From Pseudomonadota bacterium (lineage in GTDB: Bacteria; Pseudomonadota; Alphaproteobacteria; Rhizobiales; Rhizobiaceae): DNA of 64,000 nucleotides. Below are positions 46,935 to 55,442 of the stretch, piece by piece (position 1 is the first letter of the stretch; each line of letters starts with the position of its first letter). Both the position numbers and the translations under genes were made by a program. Where the stretch lies: assembly GCA_020161665.1 (NCBI GenBank), contig JAIUPA010000041.1, forward strand, positions 1 to 64,000. Direction: 5' to 3'. The notes beneath the pieces are model-generated. The model saw only the letters and a program-made list of their open reading frames with translations, did no database searches and was not told the origin of the DNA.

Positions 46935-48362
46935 TTACATCGAAAGTCGCGGTTTCATGATTTCCTTGCCGATCTTCTTGAAGATCTCGCGAAGTGCTGC
47001 CGAATCGTTGAGCGAGTAGGCCATGGAGCCATCCGAGGCGCATTTCCCGAGCTTTTCACCCGTGGCGGTGTTGGCAATGCCGACACCAATGGTGAAGACA
47101 TTGATCTTGCGAGCCTTGGCGTTTTCGCACGTTTCCAGCATAGCCGCATCGGCAGCGGCGGTGTTGTAGTCGTTATGCAGGCCCCAATTGGCCGAGCGCG
47201 TGTTTTCACCGTCCGTCATGACAATCATGTACTTGCGAACATCGCTGTCATAGGGCGCGCCTTCGGTAAACGGTGCCTCCTGAGACAGCGTATTCCAGCC
47301 CCACATAATGCCCGCCTGAATGTAGGTTTCATAATTGGCGGTCATGCTGGTGATCTTGGAATAGATCGACGAATAGTTGTTGGTCAGCGGCAGAAGCGGC
47401 ACACCACATTCGGTGTTGTAGATGCCCGGCCAGGTCTGAGACGGATAGCCATCCTTGGTGTCATAGCCCGGATTACGAGAACCAACGCAGCCGTACCAAG
47501 TGTAGGTATTGTTGTAGCAAATCTTTTCCGTACCGCTGTAGACGGGATCACAGGCCTGATAGGAATAGGTCGTCAGCTGACCGGGATCGCAAACCCATTC
47601 CTGATACTGGTAAGGCGCCCCGTCATTATAGCCGGTCTTCGTCACCTGACGGCAGTTCACATTGTAGGGATAGGCCTGATAGGTTTCCGTCCGGCAGTTG
47701 GTCCAGCCTGTCTGTTTGGCCTGATCGTAGCAAGTCTGGATGGTCTGATCCTGCGAGTCGCGCAGCCAGGTCGAAGCACGGTATTGCGTGCCCACGTTCA
47801 CATAGACAGAGAACGGAACGACCGAGAACTTCACCTTGTCCCTTGAGCGGCTGTCGTTTTCGAACGTCTTCACCATTTCCGTCGCCGCGGTCTTGAGGTC
47901 GGTCAGCTTCTGACCCGACATCGAACCCGTATTATCGAGAACCAGAGCGATTTCCACATCGTCGCCCGAACCGCGCATCGACTGCGCGAGAACGCTGACC
48001 CTCGCCGACTGCTGGCCCATGATTCTCATCAGCGCCAAGGGCAGATCGGCAGAAGCATTCAGGGAAATGGTGCCAGACGAATCGATCGTCACGGAATCGA
48101 CGTTCAGGCTGGTCTCGAAATTCTTCGGAGCGTTGGCGAGGAAGGTCTTTTTGACGATATCCTTCAGCTTCGTCTCGTCGGTCTCGGTGGAACTGGCTGC
48201 ATAGAGAACCGCCGAGTCCGCAGCATTCTGCAACTCGTCCTTCTTCATCATGGCCGTCGAGTAATCCACCCCCATCCCGGCAGCCGCGATCAACGGCACC
48301 ATAAGAATGGCCGTGATCATGCCGAAATTGCCGCCGGTATCTTTAAAAAATTTGCGCAGCAT
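46935..48362 (-). CDS. TadG-like pilus-assembly protein with VWA domain and Tyr/Cys-rich insert
   Basis: The 475-residue protein starts with a Tad-type helix (residues 11-35, GGNFGMITAILMVPLIAAAG in outline), then a VWA domain with MIDAS VLDNTGSMS (141-149) and VMTDGENT (381-388). Between these lies a stretch (about 205-320) extremely rich in Tyr, with eight Cys (211, 223, 237, 258, 271, 282, 292, 319). Two more Cys are at 412 and 441. It should be anchored in the inner membrane with the VWA domain in the periplasm. No other tad gene is nearby. The ATG at 48362 has GGAGG nine bases upstream. Confidence 0.85.
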   Translation of the reverse strand: MLRKFFKDTGGNFGMITAILMVPLIAAAGMGVDYSTAMMKKDELQNAADSAVLYAASSTETDETKLKDIVKKTFLANAPKNFETSLNVDSVTIDSSGTISLNASADLPLALMRIMGQQSARVSVLAQSMRGSGDDVEIALVLDNTGSMSGQKLTDLKTAATEMVKTFENDSRSRDKVKFSVVPFSVYVNVGTQYRASTWLRDSQDQTIQTCYDQAKQTGWTNCRTETYQAYPYNVNCRQVTKTGYNDGAPYQYQEWVCDPGQLTTYSYQACDPVYSGTEKICYNNTYTWYGCVGSRNPGYDTKDGYPSQTWPGIYNTECGVPLLPLTNNYSSIYSKITSMTANYETYIQAGIMWGWNTLSQEAPFTEGAPYDSDVRKYMIVMTDGENTRSANWGLHNDYNTAAADAAMLETCENAKARKINVFTIGVGIANTATGEKLGKCASDGSMAYSLNDSAALREIFKKIGKEIMKPRLSM

Positions 48363-48590
48363 TGAAGGAGCCTCCACCTGTCTTTGCGCAAATCTTGGGC
48401 GAACAACGCTTAAATACGATTTAAACGCGCGCTTTCCGGGCCGTAATCGTGCCGTTCCGGGCTTGGTTTCTTCAACCGTGGTTGAGACGGGGTTAAGGCA
48501 AACGGGAAAATTAGCCGCAGCGCGCACATGAGGTTATTCCCGCGATGGCAACGCGCGGAACATTCAAAAACGCTGATGAAGAGTGGAAAA

Positions 48591-48664
48591 TGGAGGCCTC
48601 GCCGAGAATCGAACTCGGGTGCAAGGATTTGCAGTCCTCTGCGTCACCACTCCGCCACGAGGCC
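48591..48664 (-). tRNA. tRNA-Cys (GCA)
   Basis: Acceptor GGCCTCG pairs with CGAGGCC; anticodon GCA in the loop of GGACTGCAAATCC; T-arm GTTCGAT; U73 and CCA encoded. 74 bases. Confidence 0.96.
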
Positions 48665-48831
48665 TCATACGCCAAGCCAAATTCGCTTGGGTGGCGCGGA
48701 ATTAGAACGAAAGCGGGCTCGATGCAAGAGGCATTGAAGCGAATAGTTTCAATTTTCGATCGGTCCGGACGTTTCCACATCCGGCCTATTTTTGACAGAG
48801 CGCAAACAAGCGGCGCAGATCGTCCTGCGGT

Positions 48832-49101
48832 TCAGGACTTTCGCCGCGCCCACCAAAGGGAAAAGCGCCGACGCCAACGTCGCACGATATGCAGGTCATG
48901 AGACAGAAGGATGACGCCGAGCGGCAACATCCAGAATCCCACCACCGGCAGAAAGCCGAAAACACCACCGACGATCAGGCCAAGCCCCAGAAACATGCGC
49001 GCCATCCGGCTTCTGGGAACGGGCACATGAACTTTCCCCATTTCCAGTTTTCCGGTGTGGTGATTGACGCGATAGCGCGATTTTCCCGGGTTTTCCGGCA
49101 T
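48832..49101 (-). CDS. small membrane protein, two predicted helices
   Basis: The 89-residue protein has a basic N-terminus with a RYRVNHHTGKLEMGKVHVPVPRS segment, two close hydrophobic helices (about 36-66, with a GFLPVVGFWMLPLG turn), and a basic C-terminus RRWRRRFSLWWARRK. The LP..GFWMLPLG turn recalls the PGPGW small membrane proteins, but I am not sure. GAAAGGG precedes the ATG at 49101. Function unknown. Confidence 0.65.
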   Translation of the reverse strand: MPENPGKSRYRVNHHTGKLEMGKVHVPVPRSRMARMFLGLGLIVGGVFGFLPVVGFWMLPLGVILLSHDLHIVRRWRRRFSLWWARRKS

Positions 49102-49250
49102 TTTCACCCTTTCGGTTCTGCTTCAGGCAGGCCAGAAGCAAATGGGGTGCGTGGAAAAATAAAACAAGAACCGAATTTTTCGCTTGGCAAATCGATCAAG
49201 CATTTGTATTAGCCCCGTCAACGCCGCCGCCCACGAAGGCAACGCGGTAT

Positions 49251-49325
49251 TCCCTGGTAGCTCAGCGGTAGAGCACCCGACTGTTAATCGGTAGGTCGTC
49301 GGTTCGAATCCGACCCGGGGAGCCA
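49251..49325 (+). tRNA. tRNA-Asn (GTT)
   Basis: Acceptor TCCCTGG pairs with CCGGGGA (one G-U); anticodon GTT in GACTGTTAATC; T-arm GGTTCGAATCC; CCA encoded. A terminator follows eight bases later. Confidence 0.97.
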
Positions 49326-49332
49326 GATTTTT

Positions 49333-49366
49333 CGGCCACTTTGTGATCCACAAAGTGGCCGTTTTC
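49333..49366 (+). terminator. terminator of tRNA-Asn
   Basis: GGCCACTTTGTG pairs perfectly with CACAAAGTGGCC around ATC and is followed by GTTTTCG. Confidence 0.85.
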
Positions 49367-49414
49367 GTTGTAGCCTTGCAGGCGGCTTAGTGTGCCGGCG
49401 TCCGGAGGCCATCC

Positions 49415-50854
49415 ATGATCACCCAATCCTCTCCCGTCATCCTGTGGCTGCGCAAGGACTTGCGTATCGATGACAATGCCGCACTTGCCGCCGCCGTTGA
49501 GACCGGAGCGCCCGTCTTGCCGGTCTATATCCGTGAGCCGGAGCACCTCGGCACCGGCCCCTTGGGCGCGGCACAAAGCTGGTGGCTGCATCATTCCCTT
49601 CACGAACTCTCTGCGCGCTTTACCGCCCTTGGCAGCCCCATCATTCTGCGAAGCGGTCCTGCGTCAGAAGTTCTCGATGCGCTGATCGCCGAAACCGGCG
49701 CTGAAGCCGTTTTCTGGAATCGCCGCTATGACCCGAAGGGGATCGCCATCGATTCGCCCCTCAAGCAGAGCCTTGTGGCCCGCGGCATCGCCGTCAAAAG
49801 CTTTGCCGGACAATTGATGCATGAGCCCTCACGCCTGCTGACCGGCAGCGGCACGCCCTATCGCGTTTATACGCCCTTCTGGCGTGCCTTTGCTGGCGCA
49901 GGCGACCCACCCTCACCCGTTAAAGCACCCGCGCGAATTCCCGCGGCAAAACAGACCGTAGAATCAGACGTGCTGAACGATTGGAACCTGACGCCGACCA
50001 AGCCGGATTGGGCCTCAACCTTCCGCGAAGTCTTCACACCGGGCGAAATGGCTGCACAAGTGCGCCTCGAAGCCTTTCTGAAAAATGGGTTAGACCGCTA
50101 CGACAAGGGCCGCGATTTTCCGGCAGGCCACGCCACGTCACTCCTGTCGCCCCATCTGGCGATGGGCGAAATCTCCCCTGCCCGCATCTGGCACGCCACC
50201 ATCGGCCTCGTCGACACGGTGGGCGAGGACAATCTCATCCGCTTCCGCAAGGAACTCGTGTGGCGGGAATTTTCCTATCACCTGCTCTTCCATTTCCCCG
50301 ATCTGGCGACCCGCAACTGGAATGACCGCTTCGACAGTTTTGCATGGGGCGAGAATGAGACCTTCTTCACCCTCTGGACCAAGGGACAGACCGGCTATCC
50401 GATTGTCGATGCGGGCATGCGCGAACTCTGGCGGCACGGCACCATGCACAATCGCGTGCGCATGATTGCCGCCTCATTCCTGATCAAGGATCTCTTGATC
50501 GACTGGCGGCGCGGCGAGGAATGGTTCCGCGACACGCTGCTCGATGCCGACCCCGCCTCCAACCCGGCAAGCTGGCAATGGGTGGCAGGCTCCGGAGCGG
50601 ATGCCTCCCCGTGGTTTCGCATCTTCAACCCCACCCTGCAGGGTGAGAAATTCGACCCGAAGGGGGACTATGTGCGCCGCTTCGTGCCGGAACTGGCGAA
50701 GCTCGATGCCAAATATATCCACCGCCCGTTTGAAGCACCACTGGCCGAACTGGCCCGCGCGGGCATCACGTTGGGCAAGACCTATCCGCGCCCCATCGTT
50801 GACCACGCGCAGGCAAGACAACAGGCACTCGATGCCTATGGGGCAACCGGCTGA
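49415..50854 (+). CDS. phrB: deoxyribodipyrimidine photo-lyase
   Basis: It repairs UV-induced cyclobutane pyrimidine dimers with blue light and FAD. The N-terminal photolyase domain starts VILWLRKDLRIDDN. The FAD-binding half has KGRDFPAGHATSLLSPHL, VWREFSYHLL, GQTGYPIVDAGMRELW and WQWVAGSGADASPWFRIFNP. Length 479. GGAGG precedes the ATG at 49415. Confidence 0.96.
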   Translation: MITQSSPVILWLRKDLRIDDNAALAAAVETGAPVLPVYIREPEHLGTGPLGAAQSWWLHHSLHELSARFTALGSPIILRSGPASEVLDALIAETGAEAVFWNRRYDPKGIAIDSPLKQSLVARGIAVKSFAGQLMHEPSRLLTGSGTPYRVYTPFWRAFAGAGDPPSPVKAPARIPAAKQTVESDVLNDWNLTPTKPDWASTFREVFTPGEMAAQVRLEAFLKNGLDRYDKGRDFPAGHATSLLSPHLAMGEISPARIWHATIGLVDTVGEDNLIRFRKELVWREFSYHLLFHFPDLATRNWNDRFDSFAWGENETFFTLWTKGQTGYPIVDAGMRELWRHGTMHNRVRMIAASFLIKDLLIDWRRGEEWFRDTLLDADPASNPASWQWVAGSGADASPWFRIFNPTLQGEKFDPKGDYVRRFVPELAKLDAKYIHRPFEAPLAELARAGITLGKTYPRPIVDHAQARQQALDAYGATG

Positions 50855-50983
50855 AACACGGCGATTCGGAACAAATTTGCGCAAGAATCGCCCTCACCGA
50901 AATTCCATTCCTTGTTCGAATGGCCCGCCCGGCGGAAAAGAAACGGCATCATTTCGTTGCCACGTCCGCAGAAAGGCCGTTCC

Positions 50984-52021
50984 ATGTCGCTTCATGCATC
51001 CGTACTCTCCGCCATCGGCAATACGCCGCTGATCCGCCTGAATGGCGCGTCGGAACTGACGGGCTGCGACATCTACGGCAAGGCGGAATTCCTCAATCCC
51101 GGCCAGTCGGTGAAGGATCGCGCCGCGCTCTACATCATCCGCGATGCGGAGAAGAAGGGGCTGCTGAAGCCGGGCGGCGTGATCGTGGAAGGCACAGCGG
51201 GCAATACCGGCATCGGGCTGACGCTGGTCGCCTCGGCGCTGGGGTATCGCACCGTCATCGTCATTCCTGAAACGCAGGCGCAGGAAAAGAAGGATGCCCT
51301 TCGCCTTCTCGGCGCTGAACTCGTGGAAGTGCCTGCCGTTCCCTACAAGAACCCGAACAATTATGTGCGCCTCTCCGGGCGGCTGGCCGAACAGTTTGCC
51401 AAAAGTGAACCGAACGGAGCCATCTGGGCCAACCAGTTCGACAATATCGCCAACCGTCAGGCTCATATCGAGACAACGGCTCCGGAAATCTGGCGCGACC
51501 TCGACGGCAAGGTGGATGGTTTCGTCGCCGCTGTCGGTTCGGGTGGCACGCTGGCAGGAACCGCCATCGGCCTGAAGGGCTTCAACCCGGACATCAAGAT
51601 CGCGCTGGCCGACCCGGAAGGGGCCGCTCTCCACGATTATTACACCAAGGGCGAACTGGCTTCCTCCGGCTCCTCGATCACCGAGGGCATTGGTCAGGGC
51701 CGCATTACAGCCAATCTCGAAGGCTTCGCCCCGGATTATTCCTACAAGATCCCGGACAGCGAAGCCCTGCCGATCATTTTCGATCTCGTGGAAAAGGAAG
51801 GTCTGGTTCTGGGTGGTTCGAGCGGCATCAATATTGCCGGCGCTATCCGGCTGGCGCGTGATCTCGGTCCGGGACACACCATCGTCACGATCCTTTGTGA
51901 TTACGGTAACCGTTATCAGTCAAAGCTCTTCAATCCGGAATTTCTTCGCGCCAAGGGCTTGCCTCTGCCGGGTTGGTTGACGCACAAAAGGGATATAAGC
52001 GTTCCTTTTGAAACAACCTGA
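50984..52021 (+). CDS. cysK: cysteine synthase A-type PLP enzyme
   Basis: This beta-replacement enzyme makes cysteine from O-acetylserine and sulfide. The PLP lysine is K44 in GQSVKDRAALY; the GTAGNTGIGL phosphate loop and GSGGTLAGTA follow. It has 345 residues, somewhat longer than E. coli CysK, so a related activity (cystathionine beta-synthase-like) cannot be excluded. AAAGG lies nine bases before the ATG at 50984. It ends seven bases before alaX, and the sulfurtransferase fusion follows, suggesting a sulfur-linked operon. Confidence 0.88.
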   Translation: MSLHASVLSAIGNTPLIRLNGASELTGCDIYGKAEFLNPGQSVKDRAALYIIRDAEKKGLLKPGGVIVEGTAGNTGIGLTLVASALGYRTVIVIPETQAQEKKDALRLLGAELVEVPAVPYKNPNNYVRLSGRLAEQFAKSEPNGAIWANQFDNIANRQAHIETTAPEIWRDLDGKVDGFVAAVGSGGTLAGTAIGLKGFNPDIKIALADPEGAALHDYYTKGELASSGSSITEGIGQGRITANLEGFAPDYSYKIPDSEALPIIFDLVEKEGLVLGGSSGINIAGAIRLARDLGPGHTIVTILCDYGNRYQSKLFNPEFLRAKGLPLPGWLTHKRDISVPFETT

Positions 52022-52028
52022 GTGTTCC

Positions 52029-52760
52029 ATGCCCGTTCACGCCCTGTATCGCGACGACTTCTTCCTTCTAACCTGTGAAGCGACGGTCACCGCGATCCAC
52101 GAGGACGGGACATTCGAACTCGACCAGACCTGTTTCTATGCCGCGTCCGGCGGTCAGCCGGGCGATACCGGCCATGTGACACGCCCCGATGGCAGCACCA
52201 TCAAGCTGGATGCGACACGCCACGGCGAGAGCAAGGACATCATCCTGCATGTACCCGCCGAAGGTCAGCCGTCCCCGGCGCTTGGCGAAAAGCTGGTGCT
52301 GCAGGTCAACGGTGAACGACGCGCCAATCTCTCGCGTATGCATACGGCCTGCCATCTGCTCTCGGTGGTCTGCTCCTTTCCGATCACCGGCGCCGCCGTG
52401 GGCGAAGAGGAATCGCGCGTCGACTTCGACATGAACGAGACCATCGACAAGGATGCCGTCACCGCTGAACTGATGAAGCTCGTCAACGAGAACCATCCCG
52501 TCTATGTCAACTGGATCACGGACGAGGAACTCGCAGCCAATCCCGGCATTGTGAAATCGAAAAATGTCCGTCCGCCCATTGGCTTCGGGCGGGTCAGCCT
52601 CGTCTGCATTGGCGATAACGCTGCCATCGACAGCCAGCCCTGTGGCGGCACCCATGTGGCGCGCACGGGCGATGTCGGCCCCATCCATATTGCCAAAATC
52701 GAGAAGAAAGGCCGCGAAAATCGCCGCTTCCGCATTCGTTTCGGTCAAGCGCAGGCTTAA
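52029..52760 (+). CDS. alanyl-tRNA editing protein AlaX
   Basis: Free-standing AlaX proteins deacylate mischarged Ser- or Gly-tRNA-Ala. The AlaRS editing-domain zinc ligands are present: HTACH (HxxxH, near residue 104) and CGGTHV (C..H). The GQPGDTG motif near residue 44 marks the N-terminal part. The ATG at 52029 gives 243 residues; it follows the cysK stop closely, so the two are probably co-translated. Confidence 0.9.
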   Translation: MPVHALYRDDFFLLTCEATVTAIHEDGTFELDQTCFYAASGGQPGDTGHVTRPDGSTIKLDATRHGESKDIILHVPAEGQPSPALGEKLVLQVNGERRANLSRMHTACHLLSVVCSFPITGAAVGEEESRVDFDMNETIDKDAVTAELMKLVNENHPVYVNWITDEELAANPGIVKSKNVRPPIGFGRVSLVCIGDNAAIDSQPCGGTHVARTGDVGPIHIAKIEKKGRENRRFRIRFGQAQA

Positions 52761-52792
52761 ATTCGCACCTCAATCAACCGCAGGAGTATTCC

Positions 52793-54223
52793 ATGGTTAC
52801 CGGCAAGAGCCGTTTCGTCGTTTCCGCCGACTGGGTTGCAAAGCAGCTCGGCGCGCCCGAGTTCAAGATCATCGACGCCTCCTGGTACCTGCCCGCCCAG
52901 AACCGCAATGGTGCCGTGGAATATGCAGCCGGTCACATTCCCGGTGCCGTCTATTTCGATCAGGACGTGATTGCCGACACCTCAACCGGCCTGCCGCATT
53001 CCCTGCCCTCACCGGATTTCTTTGCCGAAGCCATGGGCAAGTTCGGCATTCGCGAGACGGATACGATCGTTGTTTATGACGGCATCGGCATGTTCTCCGC
53101 ACCGCGCGTGTGGTGGATGCTGCGCACCATGGGGGCCGAACGCGTCTACGTGCTGGATGGCGGCTTTGATGGTTGGAAGGCCGAAGGCCGCCCGGTGGAA
53201 ACCGATCTGCCGGAACCCGCGCCAGTGAAGTTCACGCCGCATTTTCGCAAAGAGCGCGTCACGACACTGGCCGAAATGACGGCGATTGTCGAAAGCGGCT
53301 CGCGCCAGATTGCGGACGCGCGTCCGGCGGGCCGGTTTACCGGGGCTGACGCCGAACCGCGTGCGGGAATGCGTTCCGGCCACATGCCCGGCGCGCGCAA
53401 CCTGCCCGCCGTCACCCTTTCGGAAAACGGTCGCTTCAAGGACCTCGCCGCCCTTCGCAAGCTGGTGGAAGACGCGGGCATCGATCTCGACAAGCCGGTG
53501 GTGACCAGTTGTGGCTCGGGTGTCACCGCCTCGGTCATCGCGCTGGCGCTCGAATCGCTCGGCCATACGGATTACACGCTCTATGACGGCTCCTGGTCGG
53601 AATGGGGCGGACTGGCCGAAACGCCGGTCGTCACGGGCGAAGCAGACCCTGTGGCTCAGGGAGAGCACGGGCCTGTGAAGGCCCATGTCACCATTCTGGA
53701 AATGACGGCACCGCCGAAGGCAAGCCTGCCCATGCCGGTCAATATCCAGACCGCCCTGATGCGTGTCACCGATATTCCGCTGCCCTTCTATCGCTTCCTC
53801 TACATGCAGGTCGGCATGCGTTACCACTGGGTTGAGCGCCTGCGACTGAGCGACAAGCAGTTGAAGGCAGAACTCGACGATCCGCGGACCTCCATTACGG
53901 TCCTCTATATCAACGGCGCTCCGGCAGGGTATTTCGAGTTGCTGCAGCACGACGCCGATCTGGTGGAACTGCTCTACTTCGGCCTGTTTGATCATGCCAT
54001 CGGCATGGGCGTGGGCAAATGGTTCCTGCTGCAGGCGCTTTATGCGGCCTGGGCGCTGGACCCGAAGAAGGTCAAGGTCTCGACCAACACGCTCGACCAT
54101 CCGCGCGCGCTGCAGCTTTACCAGCGTTTCGGGTTCGCCCCGGTCCAGACCTACGAAGCCCTGCTCGATCCGCTGTCGGAAGCCGAACTATTAGCGATTG
54201 CCCGCCGCGATACGCGTCGATAA
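52793..54223 (+). CDS. sseA: 3-mercaptopyruvate sulfurtransferase fused to a GNAT acetyltransferase
   Basis: Residues 1 to about 285 form a two-domain rhodanese of the SseA type: DASWYLP and GHIPGAVYFD in the first repeat, and the catalytic loop C240-G-S-G-V-T-A in the second. The last 165 residues (from about 310) are a GNAT fold with the acetyl-CoA loop region GMGVGKWFLLQAL and RALQLYQRFGFAPV. The frame is continuous, with no stop or start between, so one 476-residue protein is made. GNAT substrate unknown. AGGAG lies seven bases before the ATG. Third gene after cysK and alaX. Confidence 0.9.
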   Translation: MVTGKSRFVVSADWVAKQLGAPEFKIIDASWYLPAQNRNGAVEYAAGHIPGAVYFDQDVIADTSTGLPHSLPSPDFFAEAMGKFGIRETDTIVVYDGIGMFSAPRVWWMLRTMGAERVYVLDGGFDGWKAEGRPVETDLPEPAPVKFTPHFRKERVTTLAEMTAIVESGSRQIADARPAGRFTGADAEPRAGMRSGHMPGARNLPAVTLSENGRFKDLAALRKLVEDAGIDLDKPVVTSCGSGVTASVIALALESLGHTDYTLYDGSWSEWGGLAETPVVTGEADPVAQGEHGPVKAHVTILEMTAPPKASLPMPVNIQTALMRVTDIPLPFYRFLYMQVGMRYHWVERLRLSDKQLKAELDDPRTSITVLYINGAPAGYFELLQHDADLVELLYFGLFDHAIGMGVGKWFLLQALYAAWALDPKKVKVSTNTLDHPRALQLYQRFGFAPVQTYEALLDPLSEAELLAIARRDTRR

Positions 54224-54319
54224 TCACGTTTGTGTCATAACGGAGCCGCAAAACCGTCGGTTCATGTCCCCTTCATCTGCGCCGGGCGACGATGCCCGCA
54301 ACAATGAATGGAGGAAACC

Positions 54320-54871
54320 ATGAACCGACGCCATTTCATGCTGGCCCTTGCCGCCGCAGTCGCCGCCCCCGGCCTTGCCGTTGCCCAGTCCATGCCGTCT
54401 GCCGACACCATCATGCGACGGCTTGATGCCGCACCGGCCCGTGCCATGCCGCCGCGCGAGCGTGTGGATGCGCGCGAATTCAAGCGCCGCCCGGACCTGC
54501 GCCGCATGGCTCCGTCCATCGATATCCAGTCGATCAATTTTGCCTTTGGTTCGGCCGAAATCCCCCCGTCGGAATATCGCAAGGTGCATGAGATCGGCAC
54601 GGCGCTCGAACGGATTTTGCGTCGCCGCCCCGGTGCTGTCTTCCTCATCGAGGGGCATACGGATGCGGTGGGTTCCAACGCATCGAACCTTGCCCTTTCT
54701 GAAGCCCGTGCGGCCTCCCTGAAGCGTCTCCTGGTCCGCCAGTTCCGCATTGCTCCGCGCGCCCTTGATACCGTCGGCTATGGCGAGGCCTATCTCTTGA
54801 TCAACACGCAACGCGAGGATTGGCGTAATCGCCGCGTCACCCTGCGACGCATTGACGAGTTCGTTCGCTAA
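54320..54871 (+). CDS. OmpA-family peptidoglycan-binding protein with Tat-like signal
   Basis: The 183-residue protein starts with a twin-arginine-like signal (NRRHFML, then a hydrophobic stretch and AVAQ). The OmpA C-terminal domain covers about 70-175: INFAFGSAEIPPSEY, EGHTDAVGSNASNLALSEARA, and the basic NRRVTLRR end. It should bind peptidoglycan in the periplasm without its own barrel. GGAGG precedes the ATG at 54320. The twin arginines suggest export by the TatABC system encoded at 27450-29205. Confidence 0.88.
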   Translation: MNRRHFMLALAAAVAAPGLAVAQSMPSADTIMRRLDAAPARAMPPRERVDAREFKRRPDLRRMAPSIDIQSINFAFGSAEIPPSEYRKVHEIGTALERILRRRPGAVFLIEGHTDAVGSNASNLALSEARAASLKRLLVRQFRIAPRALDTVGYGEAYLLINTQREDWRNRRVTLRRIDEFVR

Positions 54872-54872
54872 G

Positions 54873-54917
54873 GCATGTCGCGCTAAAGTGGGGGCCGGTT
54901 TTGCGATAACGAAATGC
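54873..54917. repeat. palindromic intergenic repeat, copy C (core only)
   Basis: A 45-base core from GCATGTCGCGC to GCGATAACGAAATGC lies two bases after the OmpA-like stop codon. The flanking AAGACT/AAAGCG part of copies B and D is absent. Confidence 0.8.
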
Positions 54918-55062
54918 TTGAAATCAGCACCATGCCGGGCCTTTTGCCCGGCATTTTTGCCTTTGTCGCACTTCGCTAAAATTTGAACGAATCCCATAAA
55001 GGGAAATAAACAGACGAACCGTAAAGTGCTGCCATAAACAAAAAATACTCAAGGGGCATAGC

Positions 55063-55398
55063 ATGCAGGAAAATCTCGACATCAGAACACGGAACGCAAG
55101 CCGCGCCGAATGCCGGATTTATGGCAAGGTTCGCCACTTCAATCAGGAAGTTCTGGGCCGCGTGATCGATCTTTCGGCAACGGGCATGAAGCTGGAGCTT
55201 GGCGGTCCGTTCACGGCCGCCACCGGCAGCCGCGTGAAGATCGAAAGCGAACAGCTCGGCTTTCTGGAAGGCGTTGTCGTGTGGTGCCGTGGCGGACGTC
55301 TGGGCATCAAGCTTCAACTGTCCAGCAACTCTCTGGCTCAGGTCTCGTCCTACTTCCGCTTCTTCCACGAAGAGCCGAAGCGTGTGCTGCGCGCCTGA
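55063..55398 (+). CDS. PilZ-domain protein
   Basis: The 111-residue protein is a single PilZ domain. Both c-di-GMP binding motifs are complete: RxxxR at residues 14-18 (RAECR) and DxSxxG at 36-41 (DLSATG). AAGGGG precedes the ATG. It converges on a diguanylate cyclase gene, so a local c-di-GMP circuit is likely, though the output is unknown. Confidence 0.9.
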   Translation: MQENLDIRTRNASRAECRIYGKVRHFNQEVLGRVIDLSATGMKLELGGPFTAATGSRVKIESEQLGFLEGVVVWCRGGRLGIKLQLSSNSLAQVSSYFRFFHEEPKRVLRA

Positions 55399-55442
55399 CG
55401 TAACGGAAAGTGACCTGAAACGGACAGGGCCAGCGTGCCCTG

